Assembly: GCF_001646865.1 (NCBI RefSeq)
Contig: NZ_LRRB01000013.1
Coordinates: 1-49,803 of the forward strand
DNA from: Aldersonia kunmingensis
GTDB taxonomy: Bacteria > Actinomycetota > Actinomycetes > Mycobacteriales > Mycobacteriaceae
DNA: 49,803 bases
Reading direction: 5' to 3'
A program made the position numbers and the translations under genes. Numbering within the stretch: position 1 is the first letter of the stretch; the number at the start of each line of letters is the position of its first letter. Of this stretch, positions 15,886-24,485 are shown one piece after another. The notes below the pieces were generated by a model. It had not been told where the DNA came from and did no database searches. It was given only the letters and a program-made list of their open reading frames with translations.

Positions 15886-17234
15886 TATTCGAAACCGAAC
15901 AGCGGCGGCAACACGGCGATCATCAGGAACGCCCAGGCGCCGAAGACCGGTAGATAGCGCGTCTGCCAGCGTTCTGTCGCGGCGAAACCACTTCGGCCCC
16001 GGATGAATCCGAGGACAAGCCACGCCGACCACGACAGGTTCACCAACAACACCAGGTTCAGCCCGAGCGCGGCCGTCTTGTTCGGCGTGAATCCGAACTC
16101 CGCGATCCGGGAAAGCATCGCGATCAGCATCAACACATCGACCGCCAAGGCGCTGACCACAAGCAACAGCTGCAATCGGTCGAACGCATCTGGCGGCAAC
16201 TGCGGGTCGCGGGCCGAGATGGCGTACAGCAGCAGTCCGAGGACGACCACGAGAATGAGGTCCATCAGGATCAGCAGATTCCGGTCGACGTCGACAAGGC
16301 TGCCGGCCGTCGCGAACGCGACGAGCAGCACCAGCAACATCAAGGTGGTCAGCGGCGTGAACACCCGGGTGAGGACGGGTGCGATGTTCTCCACCACATT
16401 CTGTTTCGCCTCCACCAGCCATGCGGCCACGATCACCGCACCGGCGGCGCCGAAGGGCACCACCCAGTCCTCGACCACCCATTCGGCATCGGTCCCGAGA
16501 GCGTCGAACGCGCCGATCGTCAGGCCGATGAGGACGCCGCCACCGAGAGCGAGCAGCGTGAGGTAGACGATCCATTCGCCGGTGAACCGGATGAAATCCA
16601 TTCGCCGACGGTCGGATTGCCATTCGCCACCGACGTAGGCGAGGCCGACCGCGAACCACAGCGCGATCGGCGCGTGGATGGCCGCGACCACCTCCGTCGT
16701 GCCGTCCGACGCGAACGGATATACGTTCAGCAGCACCGCCGCAACGGCGAAGTACAGCAGCAGCAGCAGAGCCGCGACCCGCATGCTTACCCGGCGTTTC
16801 CAGGCGAAATATCCGGTGAGGAACGGCAGCACGAAAAGGCCGACGTTGCGCGCGAATCCGTTATCGCCCAGTGCTTCGAACCCCACCTTCACCGCGACGC
16901 CGGCACCGAAGGCGAATGCGAGGACGACGAGCAGTTCCCGCGTGGGCCTGCGCTTATCCGCGTCGGAGCCGGCGGGCATGAGGACAAGCTGCTTCCACAG
17001 CCGGTCGGAGTGCTCGCGCGCGAACTCCCTGGAGATGGAGTCGACGCTGCCCATCCGTTTGACGGCGACGAGGAAGGCTTCGTCCGAGGAGAGGCCTACA
17101 GCGGAGAGGTCCGAAATCTGGTTGCGCAGATGGTCTTCCATCTCGTCGGTATCCGCACGCGAGATGACCTGGCGCCGTTCGACGTAACCGCGCCACTGCC
17201 CGATCTGGGATTCCAGCTGCGCCTCGGTCTCCAT
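15885..17234 (-). CDS. multi-pass membrane protein with N-terminal permease-prefix domain
   Basis: A 449-residue protein. The first 80 residues (METEAQLESQIGQWRGYVERRQVISRADTDEMEDHLRNQISDL is the region; GLSSDEAFLVAVKRMGS follows) are the helical permease-prefix/HAAS-like domain often found next to PadR regulators. The remainder is about ten hydrophobic segments with no transport motif I recognise. ATG 17234 overlaps the PadR stop (TGATG), so translation is coupled. PadR-adjacent membrane proteins usually take part in envelope stress or drug response, but the function here is unknown. Its stop codon abuts the 46-bp repeat. Confidence 0.75.
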   Translation of the reverse strand: METEAQLESQIGQWRGYVERRQVISRADTDEMEDHLRNQISDLSAVGLSSDEAFLVAVKRMGSVDSISREFAREHSDRLWKQLVLMPAGSDADKRRPTRELLVVLAFAFGAGVAVKVGFEALGDNGFARNVGLFVLPFLTGYFAWKRRVSMRVAALLLLLYFAVAAVLLNVYPFASDGTTEVVAAIHAPIALWFAVGLAYVGGEWQSDRRRMDFIRFTGEWIVYLTLLALGGGVLIGLTIGAFDALGTDAEWVVEDWVVPFGAAGAVIVAAWLVEAKQNVVENIAPVLTRVFTPLTTLMLLVLLVAFATAGSLVDVDRNLLILMDLILVVVLGLLLYAISARDPQLPPDAFDRLQLLLVVSALAVDVLMLIAMLSRIAEFGFTPNKTAALGLNLVLLVNLSWSAWLVLGFIRGRSGFAATERWQTRYLPVFGAWAFLMIAVLPPLFGFE

Positions 17235-17596
17235 CACAGTCCCCCTTCGGCGACCACAGGTGGAAGCTTGGCGACGCGCCACACCTGATCGAGCGCCGCG
17301 GCGACCACCTCCCATTGACTGCGCCGCTCCGCGAGCATCGCGCTCCCCGCAGCGGTGATCGCGTAATGCTTGCGGCGACGGCCGGTCTCGGAGACGCCCC
17401 AGGACGCAGACACGTACCCGAGCCGTTCCAGCCGATGCAGTAGGGGGTACAACATGCCGTCGGTCCACTGGATACGCCCGCCCGACAGGTCGTTGACGCG
17501 CTTCAGGATCGCGTAACCGTAGGACTCACCATCGGCGAGGATGCCGAGCACGAGCGGAGTGGCCGAGGCCGCCACCAGGTCTTTTTCGATATGCAT
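17234..17596 (-). CDS. PadR family transcriptional regulator
   Basis: A 120-residue winged-helix regulator of PadR subfamily type: TPLVLGILADGESYGYAILKRV, WTDGMLYPLLHRLERLGYV and GRRRKHYAITAAG match the family's winged helix, followed by a short C-terminal dimerisation helix. PadR proteins repress their own promoter and the adjacent membrane-protein gene. The stop is fused to the next start. A 13-bp imperfect dyad immediately upstream is the likely operator. Confidence 0.88.
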   Translation of the reverse strand: MHIEKDLVAASATPLVLGILADGESYGYAILKRVNDLSGGRIQWTDGMLYPLLHRLERLGYVSASWGVSETGRRRKHYAITAAGSAMLAERRSQWEVVAAALDQVWRVAKLPPVVAEGGL

Positions 17597-17606
17597 CGCG
17601 GCTCCT

Positions 17607-17648
17607 ATACATAGAGCTGTTAGTTATGAGCCTAGCAGCTCTAGGTAT
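17607..17648. promoter_or_regulatory. candidate PadR operator
   Basis: ATACATAGAGCTG (17607-17619) and CAGCTCTAGGTAT (17636-17648) are complementary at 12 of 13 positions around a 16-nt spacer, starting 11 bp upstream of the padR ATG. Its AT-rich outer ends resemble ATAC/GTAT-type PadR sites. Confidence 0.5.
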
Positions 17649-17676
17649 GCGGTTTGTGGTGCTTCGCCGGATGCTT

Positions 17677-17754
17677 CTGAACATGCGCGCCCACTTTTCG
17701 CGCCTTCGAGCGGCATCCCGCGCGCGGCGCCGAAAAGTGGGCGCGGGCGCTCAA
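17677..17754. repeat. 78-bp inverted-repeat element, copy B
   Basis: CTGAAC to GCTCAA, the same length as copy A. Arms CGCGCCCACTTTTCG (17686-17700) and its exact complement (17731-17745) form a 15-bp perfect stem around a 30-nt loop. Outside the loop the two copies agree at about 45 of 48 positions. Confidence 0.8.
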
Positions 17755-17811
17755 TCCGGACACCTCCGGCCGCGCTCGGCGGGGTCGCGGCGTGAGGTCT
17801 ACTGTGCCTGC

Positions 17812-19194
17812 ATGACACAGCACCGCGCACGGGTCGACCTGCGCAACCGCGTCGGCGGTGACGCCGTGTTCGCCCGCGGGTCCACGTTGCGTGCGACCGT
17901 CCCGGCCGGCGCGCACGATCACCCTGCCGAGGGCGCCGAGCGGCCCGAGGTCATGGCGTTCATCGAGGCAAGCAATGAGGGCCGACTGCCTGACTTGATC
18001 CCGCTGCGCATCGGCCGAATGATCGAATCGCCCTTCGCGTTCTTCCGCGGCGCGGCAGGCCTGATGGCGGCCGACCTCGCCGACTCCCCGGCGAACGGGC
18101 TGATCGCGCAACTGTGCGGCGACGCGCATGCGGCGAACTTCGGCCTCTACGGCACACCGGATGGCGAAATCGTCATGGACATCAACGATTTCGATGAAAC
18201 CGCACCGGGACCGTGGGAATGGGACCTCAAACGGCTCGCGGCGAGCCTGGTACTCGCCGGCCGGGAGGGCGGGGTGACGGAGGCCGGGTGCATCGACGCC
18301 GCCGAAGACGCGGTGAAGTCGTACCGGCGCACGATTCGCGCGCTCGCCGACCTGCCGTTCATGGGGTCCTGGAATGCGTTGCCAGATAAATCGGTCGTCG
18401 AACGAGTCCGAGCGGACGCGCTGCTCGATGACTTCGAGAAGGCCTCGGAGAAGGCGAGGCGCAACACCAGCGCAAAAGTCGCGGCGAAATGGACCGAACA
18501 CCTCGACGATCACGCAACCGGTATTCGGCAGCGCCGGTTCATCGAGGACCCGCCCATCCTGCGCCGCGTCGACAGCGCCGCAGCGGACGCGGTGATCGAC
18601 GGCCTCGAAGGCTACGTCGAAACCCTGCGGGAATCCCGCCGAAACTTGATCACCCGATTCTCGGTAGCGGACATCGCGTTTCGCATCGTCGGGACCGGCA
18701 GTGTCGGCCTACGCAGCTATGTCGCACTGCTCCTTGGCAACGCGGACGAGGTGCTGGTGCTGCAGTTGAAACAGGCGCAGCCGTCGGCCCTCGCGCCATT
18801 TCTGCAGCACGACGCGCCGAAGCACGAGGGCAAGCGCATCGTTCAGGGCGCCCGGTTGGTGCAGGCAGAAACCGACATCCTGCTCGGCTGGACCACAATC
18901 GACGGCAAGCCATACACCGTTCGGCAGTTCCGCAATCTGAAGGGCGATATCGACCCGACGCGTCTCGCACGCGATCATCTCGACGATTACGGCCGACTGG
19001 CCGGCGCGCTGCTCGCGCGGGCGCACACCCGTTCGCTCGACCCGCGGCTGCTCGCCGGATATTTCGAAGGCGATGAGGACCTGGACGAGTCAATCGGTCG
19101 ATTCGCTGTGCGGTATGCCGATCGCACCGAAGCCGATCACGCCGAACTGGTTGCCGCGGTGAAGTCCGGGCAGATCGCGGCCGAGGTGGGCTGA
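17812..19194 (+). CDS. DUF2252 family protein
   Basis: A 460-residue protein of the DUF2252 family. It carries GDAHAANFG and DINDFDE, which resemble the catalytic HGDxxxxN and metal-binding D of the aminoglycoside-phosphotransferase/kinase-like fold, so a kinase-type activity is possible but unproven. PHGDRIPE-like openings are typical of the family; here the start region reads MTQHRARVDLRNRVGG. Start ATG 17812 is used because the open frame upstream crosses the hairpin repeat and the PadR operator and is not coding. Monocistronic by spacing. Confidence 0.75.
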   Translation: MTQHRARVDLRNRVGGDAVFARGSTLRATVPAGAHDHPAEGAERPEVMAFIEASNEGRLPDLIPLRIGRMIESPFAFFRGAAGLMAADLADSPANGLIAQLCGDAHAANFGLYGTPDGEIVMDINDFDETAPGPWEWDLKRLAASLVLAGREGGVTEAGCIDAAEDAVKSYRRTIRALADLPFMGSWNALPDKSVVERVRADALLDDFEKASEKARRNTSAKVAAKWTEHLDDHATGIRQRRFIEDPPILRRVDSAAADAVIDGLEGYVETLRESRRNLITRFSVADIAFRIVGTGSVGLRSYVALLLGNADEVLVLQLKQAQPSALAPFLQHDAPKHEGKRIVQGARLVQAETDILLGWTTIDGKPYTVRQFRNLKGDIDPTRLARDHLDDYGRLAGALLARAHTRSLDPRLLAGYFEGDEDLDESIGRFAVRYADRTEADHAELVAAVKSGQIAAEVG

Positions 19195-19282
19195 GTCCTT
19201 GGCCGGCGCTTCCTGAACATGTCCGACACATCGATCAGGAATCAAGAAGCAACGCGCTTCCGACCCTCCTACCGTTGAAACC

Positions 19283-19906
19283 ATGACAACGACAATCGAT
19301 CACATCACCCTCGAAGTGCCGGACGTCGAGGCAGCTAAGCGGTTCTACGACAGCGCTTTCGGGCTGGGCGATCGAGTCCGGTTCCGGCAGTCGACTGCTG
19401 ATACGGCCGGGTTCCGCGGCTTCGTGGTCTCCCTCGTCGTCGCCGACTCTGCGGTCGTCGATTCCTTCATGGAACCCGCGATTGAGGCCGGGGCGAAGGT
19501 CATCAAGCCTGCGAAGAAGTCCTTCTGGGGTTACGGTGGCGTCGTCGAGGGCCCGGACGGAAGCCTGTGGAAGATCGCCTCGTCGAAGAAGAAGCCCACT
19601 GGCGCGCCCCTGCGCACCACCGATGACCTGGTGATTCTTCTCGGCGCCGACGACGTGGCCGCGAGCAAGCAGTTCTACGTCGACCACGGTCTCGAGGTGG
19701 CAAAGGCCTACGGCCGCAAGTACGTGCAGTTCACCCAGCCCGCTCAGGGGATCACGCTTGGCCTCTACGGGCGAAAGGGTCTCGCGAAGGATGCCGGTGT
19801 CGACATCGAAGGAAGCGGCTCGCACCGAGTCGTGATCGGCGGCGGGGATTCAGCCGTCACCGATCCCGACGGATTCGGTTGGGAAGCAGCAACTTCAGCG
19901 AACTGA
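19283..19906 (+). CDS. VOC (glyoxalase/bleomycin-resistance) family protein
   Basis: A 207-residue protein with two betaalphabetabetabeta modules: ITLEVPDVEAAKRFYDSAFGLG in the first half and LVILLGADDVAASKQFYVDHGLEVAK in the second. The fold covers glyoxalases, dioxygenases and resistance proteins; only His8 (TIDHITLEV) and scattered acids could bind a metal, so it may be non-enzymatic. Start ATG 19283. A strong hairpin follows, and the next gene is convergent. Confidence 0.75.
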   Translation: MTTTIDHITLEVPDVEAAKRFYDSAFGLGDRVRFRQSTADTAGFRGFVVSLVVADSAVVDSFMEPAIEAGAKVIKPAKKSFWGYGGVVEGPDGSLWKIASSKKKPTGAPLRTTDDLVILLGADDVAASKQFYVDHGLEVAKAYGRKYVQFTQPAQGITLGLYGRKGLAKDAGVDIEGSGSHRVVIGGGDSAVTDPDGFGWEAATSAN

Positions 19907-19930
19907 ATCGGGGGTTCCGCGCACGCGGCC

Positions 19931-19956
19931 GGCCCGCTCCGTTTCCGGAGCGGGCC
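19931..19956. terminator. bidirectional hairpin between convergent genes
   Basis: An 11-bp perfect stem, GGCCCGCTCCG with CGGAGCGGGCC, around a TTTC loop, between the VOC and fasciclin genes. There is no long U tract. Confidence 0.65.
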
Positions 19957-19969
19957 AACCACCCGAGGG

Positions 19970-20632
19970 TCACTGCGCCGGAGGCATCAGCACCGTATCG
20001 ATCAGGTACACAGTCGCATTCGCGGTCTTGACTCCACCGCAGATAACATTGGCGTCGTTGACCTTCATCTCGTCACCGGAACCGGTCACCGTGAGCTGCG
20101 CACCCTGGGCGGTCGGATGCTGGCCCGCCACCTGGTCGGGAGCAAGCTGACCGGGCACGACGTGGTAGGTCAGGATGCTGGTCAGGGTCGCGGAATCAGT
20201 CTTCAGAGATTCGATCGTCGCCGGGTCGATCTTCGCGAACGCCGCGTCCACCGGGGCGAATACGGTGAACTGGCCGCCGTTGAGCGTGTCGACAAGGTTC
20301 ACCTGCGGATTGAGCTGTCCGGATACCGCGGCGGTGAGCGTCGTCAGCTGCGGATTGTTCGATGCCGCCACGGCGACCGGATCCTGCGCCATACCCTCGA
20401 CCGATCCGGCGCCGGTCGGCACTGCCTGCGCGTACTCATCGCAGCCCGGCCCGACGAGATTCGCCGCCGGTTCGGCCGTCATACCCGTATCCGAGGACAT
20501 CTCCGAGGTCATGCCGGACGCCGGTGTCGGATCGGCGGACGAGTCAGAGTCGTCGGAGGAACAGGCCGACAGCCCCAGGACTGCGATCGCCGACAGGCTG
20601 ACGGCGGCAGCCGTCATTCGTCGCTTCTGCAT
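19970..20632 (-). CDS. fasciclin-domain lipoprotein (MPT70/MPT83-like)
   Basis: A 220-residue exported lipoprotein. A signal peptide (KRR n-region, hydrophobic core) ends in the lipobox LSAC with the lipidated Cys at residue 24, followed by a Ser/Asp-rich linker and a single FAS1 domain ([25 protein letters not shown] ... [14 protein letters not shown] ... [10 protein letters not shown]). It resembles mycobacterial MPT83 and MPT70, which are SigK-controlled surface adhesin-like proteins. A SigK-type promoter motif lies upstream (20697-20723), and a divergent molybdopterin oxidoreductase gene carries another. Confidence 0.88.
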   Translation of the reverse strand: MQKRRMTAAAVSLSAIAVLGLSACSSDDSDSSADPTPASGMTSEMSSDTGMTAEPAANLVGPGCDEYAQAVPTGAGSVEGMAQDPVAVAASNNPQLTTLTAAVSGQLNPQVNLVDTLNGGQFTVFAPVDAAFAKIDPATIESLKTDSATLTSILTYHVVPGQLAPDQVAGQHPTAQGAQLTVTGSGDEMKVNDANVICGGVKTANATVYLIDTVLMPPAQ

Positions 20633-20696
20633 TGGATTTCACCACTTTCGGCTGGGACGGCCGGTTTGCCGTCACCTTTCTGATCGGTCAGCAGTC

Positions 20697-20723
20697 ATTC
20701 GGTGCGCTCGACATGCCGGATGG
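20697..20723 (-). promoter_or_regulatory. SigK-type promoter for the fasciclin gene
   Basis: On the minus strand CCATCC (20718-20723) and CCGAAT (20697-20702) are 15 bp apart, identical to the hexamers of the mycobacterial SigK consensus, about 65 bp upstream of the fasciclin ATG. The spacer is one base shorter than in the divergent promoter. Confidence 0.6.
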
Positions 20724-20769
20724 GCGCGATTCGAAAAATGCTGCGCGGCAGCGAAGTCATCGGCCGCAC

Positions 20770-20797
20770 CCATCCGCTGGCAACCCCCGCACCGAAT
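20770..20797 (+). promoter_or_regulatory. SigK-type promoter for the molybdopterin oxidoreductase gene
   Basis: CCATCC (20770-20775), 16 bp, then CCGAAT (20792-20797), exact matches to both SigK consensus hexamers, 28 bp upstream of ATG 20826. Confidence 0.7.
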
Positions 20798-20825
20798 ACG
20801 GGAAAAGTCGGCGGAAGGTGCCACC

Positions 20826-22400
20826 ATGACGCACACAATTGACGAAACATCTTCTGCGACAACCAGTCCGAGGCGTCGTCGGCATGTGGTCGCACGCGCC
20901 ACGGCCGGAGTGCTCGCGGGCCTTACCATCCTCGGCGTCGGCCAATTGGTGTCCGTACTAATTGCGCCCGCGTCTGCCCCGCTGCTCGCGATCGGCGCGA
21001 CAGCAGTCGACCGCGCCCCGGCTTGGGCGCGTCAGTTCGCCATCGACACGTTCGGCACGAACGACAAACTCGCGCTGTTCGTCGGCATGGGAGCGGCGAC
21101 TGTCCTGGTCGCGGCCGTTGCCGGCGTCCTCGAGCGTTCCAACCGGCCGTTCGGCAGCATCATCTTCGCCATCCTCGGCCTTGTCGCCGCCGGTGCCGCC
21201 CTGCAGCGCCCTGGCGCGACCTGGCTCTATGCACTACCGACCCTGGTCGGAGTCGTCGCGGGCATCACGGTTTTGCGGCTGCTCACCGCGTCCGCCCGGC
21301 CACCCGTGGCGGAGGCAGCCCCGGACTTCTCCCGCCGCCGGTTTCTCGTACTGGCGACGACTGCCGCGGCGGTTGCCGCAGGCAGCGCCGCGACCGGCCG
21401 GTTCCTTGCCCAGCAACTGAACAATGCCATCGAGAACCGCCGCAATTTCCGGCTCCCGTTCATAGCCGCGCGCGACCGTGCGGCCGCGATCGCGGCCGGT
21501 ACCGACGTGGCAGTCCCAGGCGTCAGCACCTTCGTCACACCGAACGCCAGCTTCTACCGGATTGACACCGCACTGCAGGTGCCGCGGCTGACGACCGACG
21601 AATGGCAGTTGCGCATTCACGGCATGGTCGATCGGGAACTAACGCTGAGCTGGGACGACCTCACCGCTCGAACTCCGATCGAGCGCGTCATCACGCTCAC
21701 CTGCGTGTCCAACGAGGTGGGTGGCCCCCTGGCGGGCAACGCCACCTGGACCGGATATCCGATCGCATCCATCCTCGAGCAGGTCGGCATTTCACCCGAT
21801 GCCGACATGCTCCTCTCCAAGAGTTCGGACGGCTTCACAGCGGGCACTCCGCTGGCGGTGCTGCGGGACGGGCGCGACGCATTGCTCGCGGTGACGATGA
21901 ACGGCGAACCGCTGCCGTTCGAACACGGGTATCCGGTCCGGCAGGTAGTGCCCGGTCTGTACGGCTTCGTGTCTGCGACGAAATGGGTGGTGGACTGGGA
22001 GATCACCCGATTCGACCGTGCCGAGGCGTACTGGACGAAACGAGGCTGGGGCGCGCAGGCACCGATCAAGACCGCGTCTCGCATCGAGGTACCGGCAGCC
22101 CTCGCGCCGGTCGCGGCGGGTTCGGTTCTGGTCGCCGGCACGGCATGGGCTCAACACCGCGGAATCGCCAAGGTCGAGGTGCGTGTCGACAACGGCCCCT
22201 GGAATCTCGCTACCTTGGCGCCGCAGTACTCGATCGACACCTGGCGTCAGTGGACGTGGCAATGGCAGGCGACGCCCGGCCTGCACACACTGCAGGTCCG
22301 CGCCACCGATCTCGACGGAAACGTGCAAGTCGAGGAGCGCACCCCGCCCATTCCTGGCGGCGCGACGGGCTGGCACAACCGCTCGATCACCGTCGCCTAG
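20826..22400 (+). CDS. membrane-anchored molybdopterin-dependent oxidoreductase (sulfite oxidase family)
   Basis: A 524-residue protein. Residues about 20-160 contain about four hydrophobic segments, then RRRFLVLATTAAAVAAGS, a twin-arginine-like (RRRF) stretch before another hydrophobic segment, suggesting Tat-dependent placement of the catalytic part outside. The rest is the sulfite oxidase-type Moco domain with the ligand Cys293 in TLTCVSNEVGG, followed by the C-terminal Mo-co dimerisation domain (VEVRVDNGPWN ... WQWQATPGLHTLQVRATD). ATG 20826 has GGAAGG 8 nt upstream. It is divergent from the fasciclin gene, and both have SigK-type promoters. The substrate is unknown; reduction of oxidised residues or sulfoxides is possible. 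Confidence 0.87.
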   Translation: MTHTIDETSSATTSPRRRRHVVARATAGVLAGLTILGVGQLVSVLIAPASAPLLAIGATAVDRAPAWARQFAIDTFGTNDKLALFVGMGAATVLVAAVAGVLERSNRPFGSIIFAILGLVAAGAALQRPGATWLYALPTLVGVVAGITVLRLLTASARPPVAEAAPDFSRRRFLVLATTAAAVAAGSAATGRFLAQQLNNAIENRRNFRLPFIAARDRAAAIAAGTDVAVPGVSTFVTPNASFYRIDTALQVPRLTTDEWQLRIHGMVDRELTLSWDDLTARTPIERVITLTCVSNEVGGPLAGNATWTGYPIASILEQVGISPDADMLLSKSSDGFTAGTPLAVLRDGRDALLAVTMNGEPLPFEHGYPVRQVVPGLYGFVSATKWVVDWEITRFDRAEAYWTKRGWGAQAPIKTASRIEVPAALAPVAAGSVLVAGTAWAQHRGIAKVEVRVDNGPWNLATLAPQYSIDTWRQWTWQWQATPGLHTLQVRATDLDGNVQVEERTPPIPGGATGWHNRSITVA

Positions 22401-22473
22401 CGCCGAGGCCCTTTCGCCGGCGGTCGGACGGGGTATAGGTTCCGCACACCACGTCGAGCTGAGCGGAGTTCGT

Positions 22474-23487
22474 ATGTCGAATGCGGTCGAGGTTCCTGGA
22501 ATCGACCATGCGTCGGTGACGGCCTGGTTCACCGAACACGTCGACGACGTCACGGCGCCATTGCAATTCGAGTTGATCGCCGGCGGCCGCTCCAATCTCA
22601 CCTATCACGTCCGCGACGCTGCGAGCGGGCACTGGGTCTTGCGACGACCTCCGACTGGGCATCTGCTCTCGACCGCGCACGACGTTGTGCGGGAGTGGCG
22701 GGTGCTCGACGCCATCGCAGACACGCCGGTGCCGGTACCACCGGTGGTCGGCAGTTGCACCGACCCGGCGGTCACTGGCGCCGACTTCTATGTCATGCGC
22801 TACGTCGACGGCGTCATTCTCGACGGCGACGACACTGTGGCCGGAATCGAGCCGTCTGCAAGGCAATTCGCGTCGATCGACATCGTCGACACCCTCGCGG
22901 CGATCCATGCGGTGGACACGGACACCGGCCCGCTCGCCGAATTCCGCAGGCCCGGAAGTTATCTGGAACGGCAGCTGCGGCGCTGGCACCGTCAACTCGA
23001 GGCCGGTGGCATCACGTCGGGGCCTCTCATCGAACTTCATGACGCGCTCACCCGAGCCATCCCTGCCGAGCGCTGGACCGGTCTGGTGCACGGCGACTAC
23101 CGCCCGGGAAACCTCATCATCGGTCCCGACGGACACGTTCGTGCGGTGCTGGACTGGGAAATGTGGACAGTCGGCGATGTCATGGCCGACGTGGGCTGGC
23201 TGGCCGCGTGGGGTGTGCCCGGCGCCGGCGGCTGGGTTCCCGATCCGGCCGATGGCTTCCTCGACATCGACGCGGTGTGCGCTCGCTACGCGGAGACGAC
23301 CGGGCGCGACCTGAGCGATCTGAACTACTACCACGCGTTCGCGCTGTGGCGGCTCGCTGCGATCGCCGAGGGCGTTTACCAGCGCTTCCGCGATGGCGCG
23401 ATGGGTGACCAGGACGTCGACATCGAGGAATTGGCCGAGCGGCCGGTGCTGCTCGCCGAGCGGAGCTTCCAGATCTTGTCGGAGTGA
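22474..23487 (+). CDS. phosphotransferase family protein (APH/ACAD10-like kinase)
   Basis: A 337-residue APH-fold kinase. The nucleotide loop region is GGRSNLTYHV with VLRRPP supplying the Lys/Arg strand; the catalytic loop is VHGDYRPGNLII (HGDxxxxN) and the metal Asp is in VLDWEM. Proteins of this subfamily are often fused to or neighbours of acyl-CoA dehydrogenases and phosphorylate hydroxyacyl-CoA intermediates, as in ACAD10/11. No such gene lies beside it here, so the substrate is inferred only by family. ATG 22474 is chosen from GAGCGGAG upstream and the family N-terminus; the frame is open far upstream into the previous gene. Confidence 0.82.
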   Translation: MSNAVEVPGIDHASVTAWFTEHVDDVTAPLQFELIAGGRSNLTYHVRDAASGHWVLRRPPTGHLLSTAHDVVREWRVLDAIADTPVPVPPVVGSCTDPAVTGADFYVMRYVDGVILDGDDTVAGIEPSARQFASIDIVDTLAAIHAVDTDTGPLAEFRRPGSYLERQLRRWHRQLEAGGITSGPLIELHDALTRAIPAERWTGLVHGDYRPGNLIIGPDGHVRAVLDWEMWTVGDVMADVGWLAAWGVPGAGGWVPDPADGFLDIDAVCARYAETTGRDLSDLNYYHAFALWRLAAIAEGVYQRFRDGAMGDQDVDIEELAERPVLLAERSFQILSE

Positions 23488-23511
23488 ACTGCCTGGCCGC
23501 AGTATGAAGTC

Positions 23512-24342
23512 ATGTCGGCTTCGGCGCTCGGGCGGATCTTCCTGATCATGCTCTGCGTCGTCGCGCTGCTGCTGGTCGCAGCGTGGGCTTTCCAGCGACG
23601 GTTGATCTACCTCCCCGACCGCACACCGCCGCCCCCCGCGCACACCGTGCTCGAGAACGCTCGAGACGTCCGACTGCTCACCACCGACGGCCTCGAACTC
23701 GGCGGCTGGTACGTCCCGGCGATCGGCGGCTCGGGCATCACCGTCCTCGTCGCCAATGGCAATGCGGGCAACCGGTTGGATCGTGCGGCGTTGGCCGAAG
23801 GGCTCTCCGCGGCCGGGTTCGCCGTCCTGTTGTTCGATTACCGCGGATACGGCGGAAATCCCGGCAGTCCCAGCGAGGACGGACTCGCCCTCGATGTCCG
23901 TGCAGCGCACCGGTATCTCGTCGAAGAGCGACAGGTGCCGTCGTCCCGTCTGCTGTATTTCGGTGAGAGCCTCGGCGCTGGTGTCGTGGCCGAGCTGGCG
24001 ACCGACCACCCGCCCGCAGGACTGCTGTTGCGCTCTCCGTTCGCAGACCTTGCTGGGGTCGGACGGGAGCACTACCCGTTCCTGCCCGTCGGGCTGCTAC
24101 TGAAGGACCGGTTTCAGGTGGTGGATCACATTGCACGCGTGAGTGTTCCGACGACGGTCGTCTACGGCACGGCCGACACCATCGTCCCGGCCAGCCACAG
24201 CGAGCGGGTGGCGGCCGCGGCAGGGGGTCCCGTCGAGCGGGTCGTACTGCCTCGCGTAGGCCACAACGACGCCGAGATGTTCGGGCCCCGGATCGTCGAC
24301 GCGGTCGAAGCGCTCGCGGTCAGGGCGATCGCGGATCGCTGA
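23512..24342 (+). CDS. membrane-anchored alpha/beta hydrolase (BEM46/ABHD13-like)
   Basis: A 276-residue hydrolase with one N-terminal transmembrane segment (residues about 8-27) then an alpha/beta-hydrolase domain. The nucleophile is Ser153 in FGESLGAG; the acid is in YGTADTIVP and the base His in VGHNDAEM; GNAGN forms the oxyanion-hole loop. It resembles the BEM46/YqkD group of serine hydrolases of unknown substrate, probably facing the periplasm-like space. It starts 24 bp after the phosphotransferase gene and may share its transcript. Confidence 0.82.
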   Translation: MSASALGRIFLIMLCVVALLLVAAWAFQRRLIYLPDRTPPPPAHTVLENARDVRLLTTDGLELGGWYVPAIGGSGITVLVANGNAGNRLDRAALAEGLSAAGFAVLLFDYRGYGGNPGSPSEDGLALDVRAAHRYLVEERQVPSSRLLYFGESLGAGVVAELATDHPPAGLLLRSPFADLAGVGREHYPFLPVGLLLKDRFQVVDHIARVSVPTTVVYGTADTIVPASHSERVAAAAGGPVERVVLPRVGHNDAEMFGPRIVDAVEALAVRAIADR

Positions 24343-24485
24343 GTTGTCTGCAGTGCGCACGAGATGACTTCAGCTCTCGAATATTCGGTCGTTGACACGG
24401 CACCCGCCGCCCGACCATTGTGATTCCAGGTAACCCTGGGTCCGCGGCTGTCGTGCCACGGTTCGTCGAATACCCGGGGCAGAAG

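Noticed and set aside
22387-24072. 561-codon open frame on the minus strand
   Set aside because: It is antisense to the phosphotransferase and hydrolase genes, whose motifs are intact; high-GC codon bias leaves long open frames on the opposite strand.
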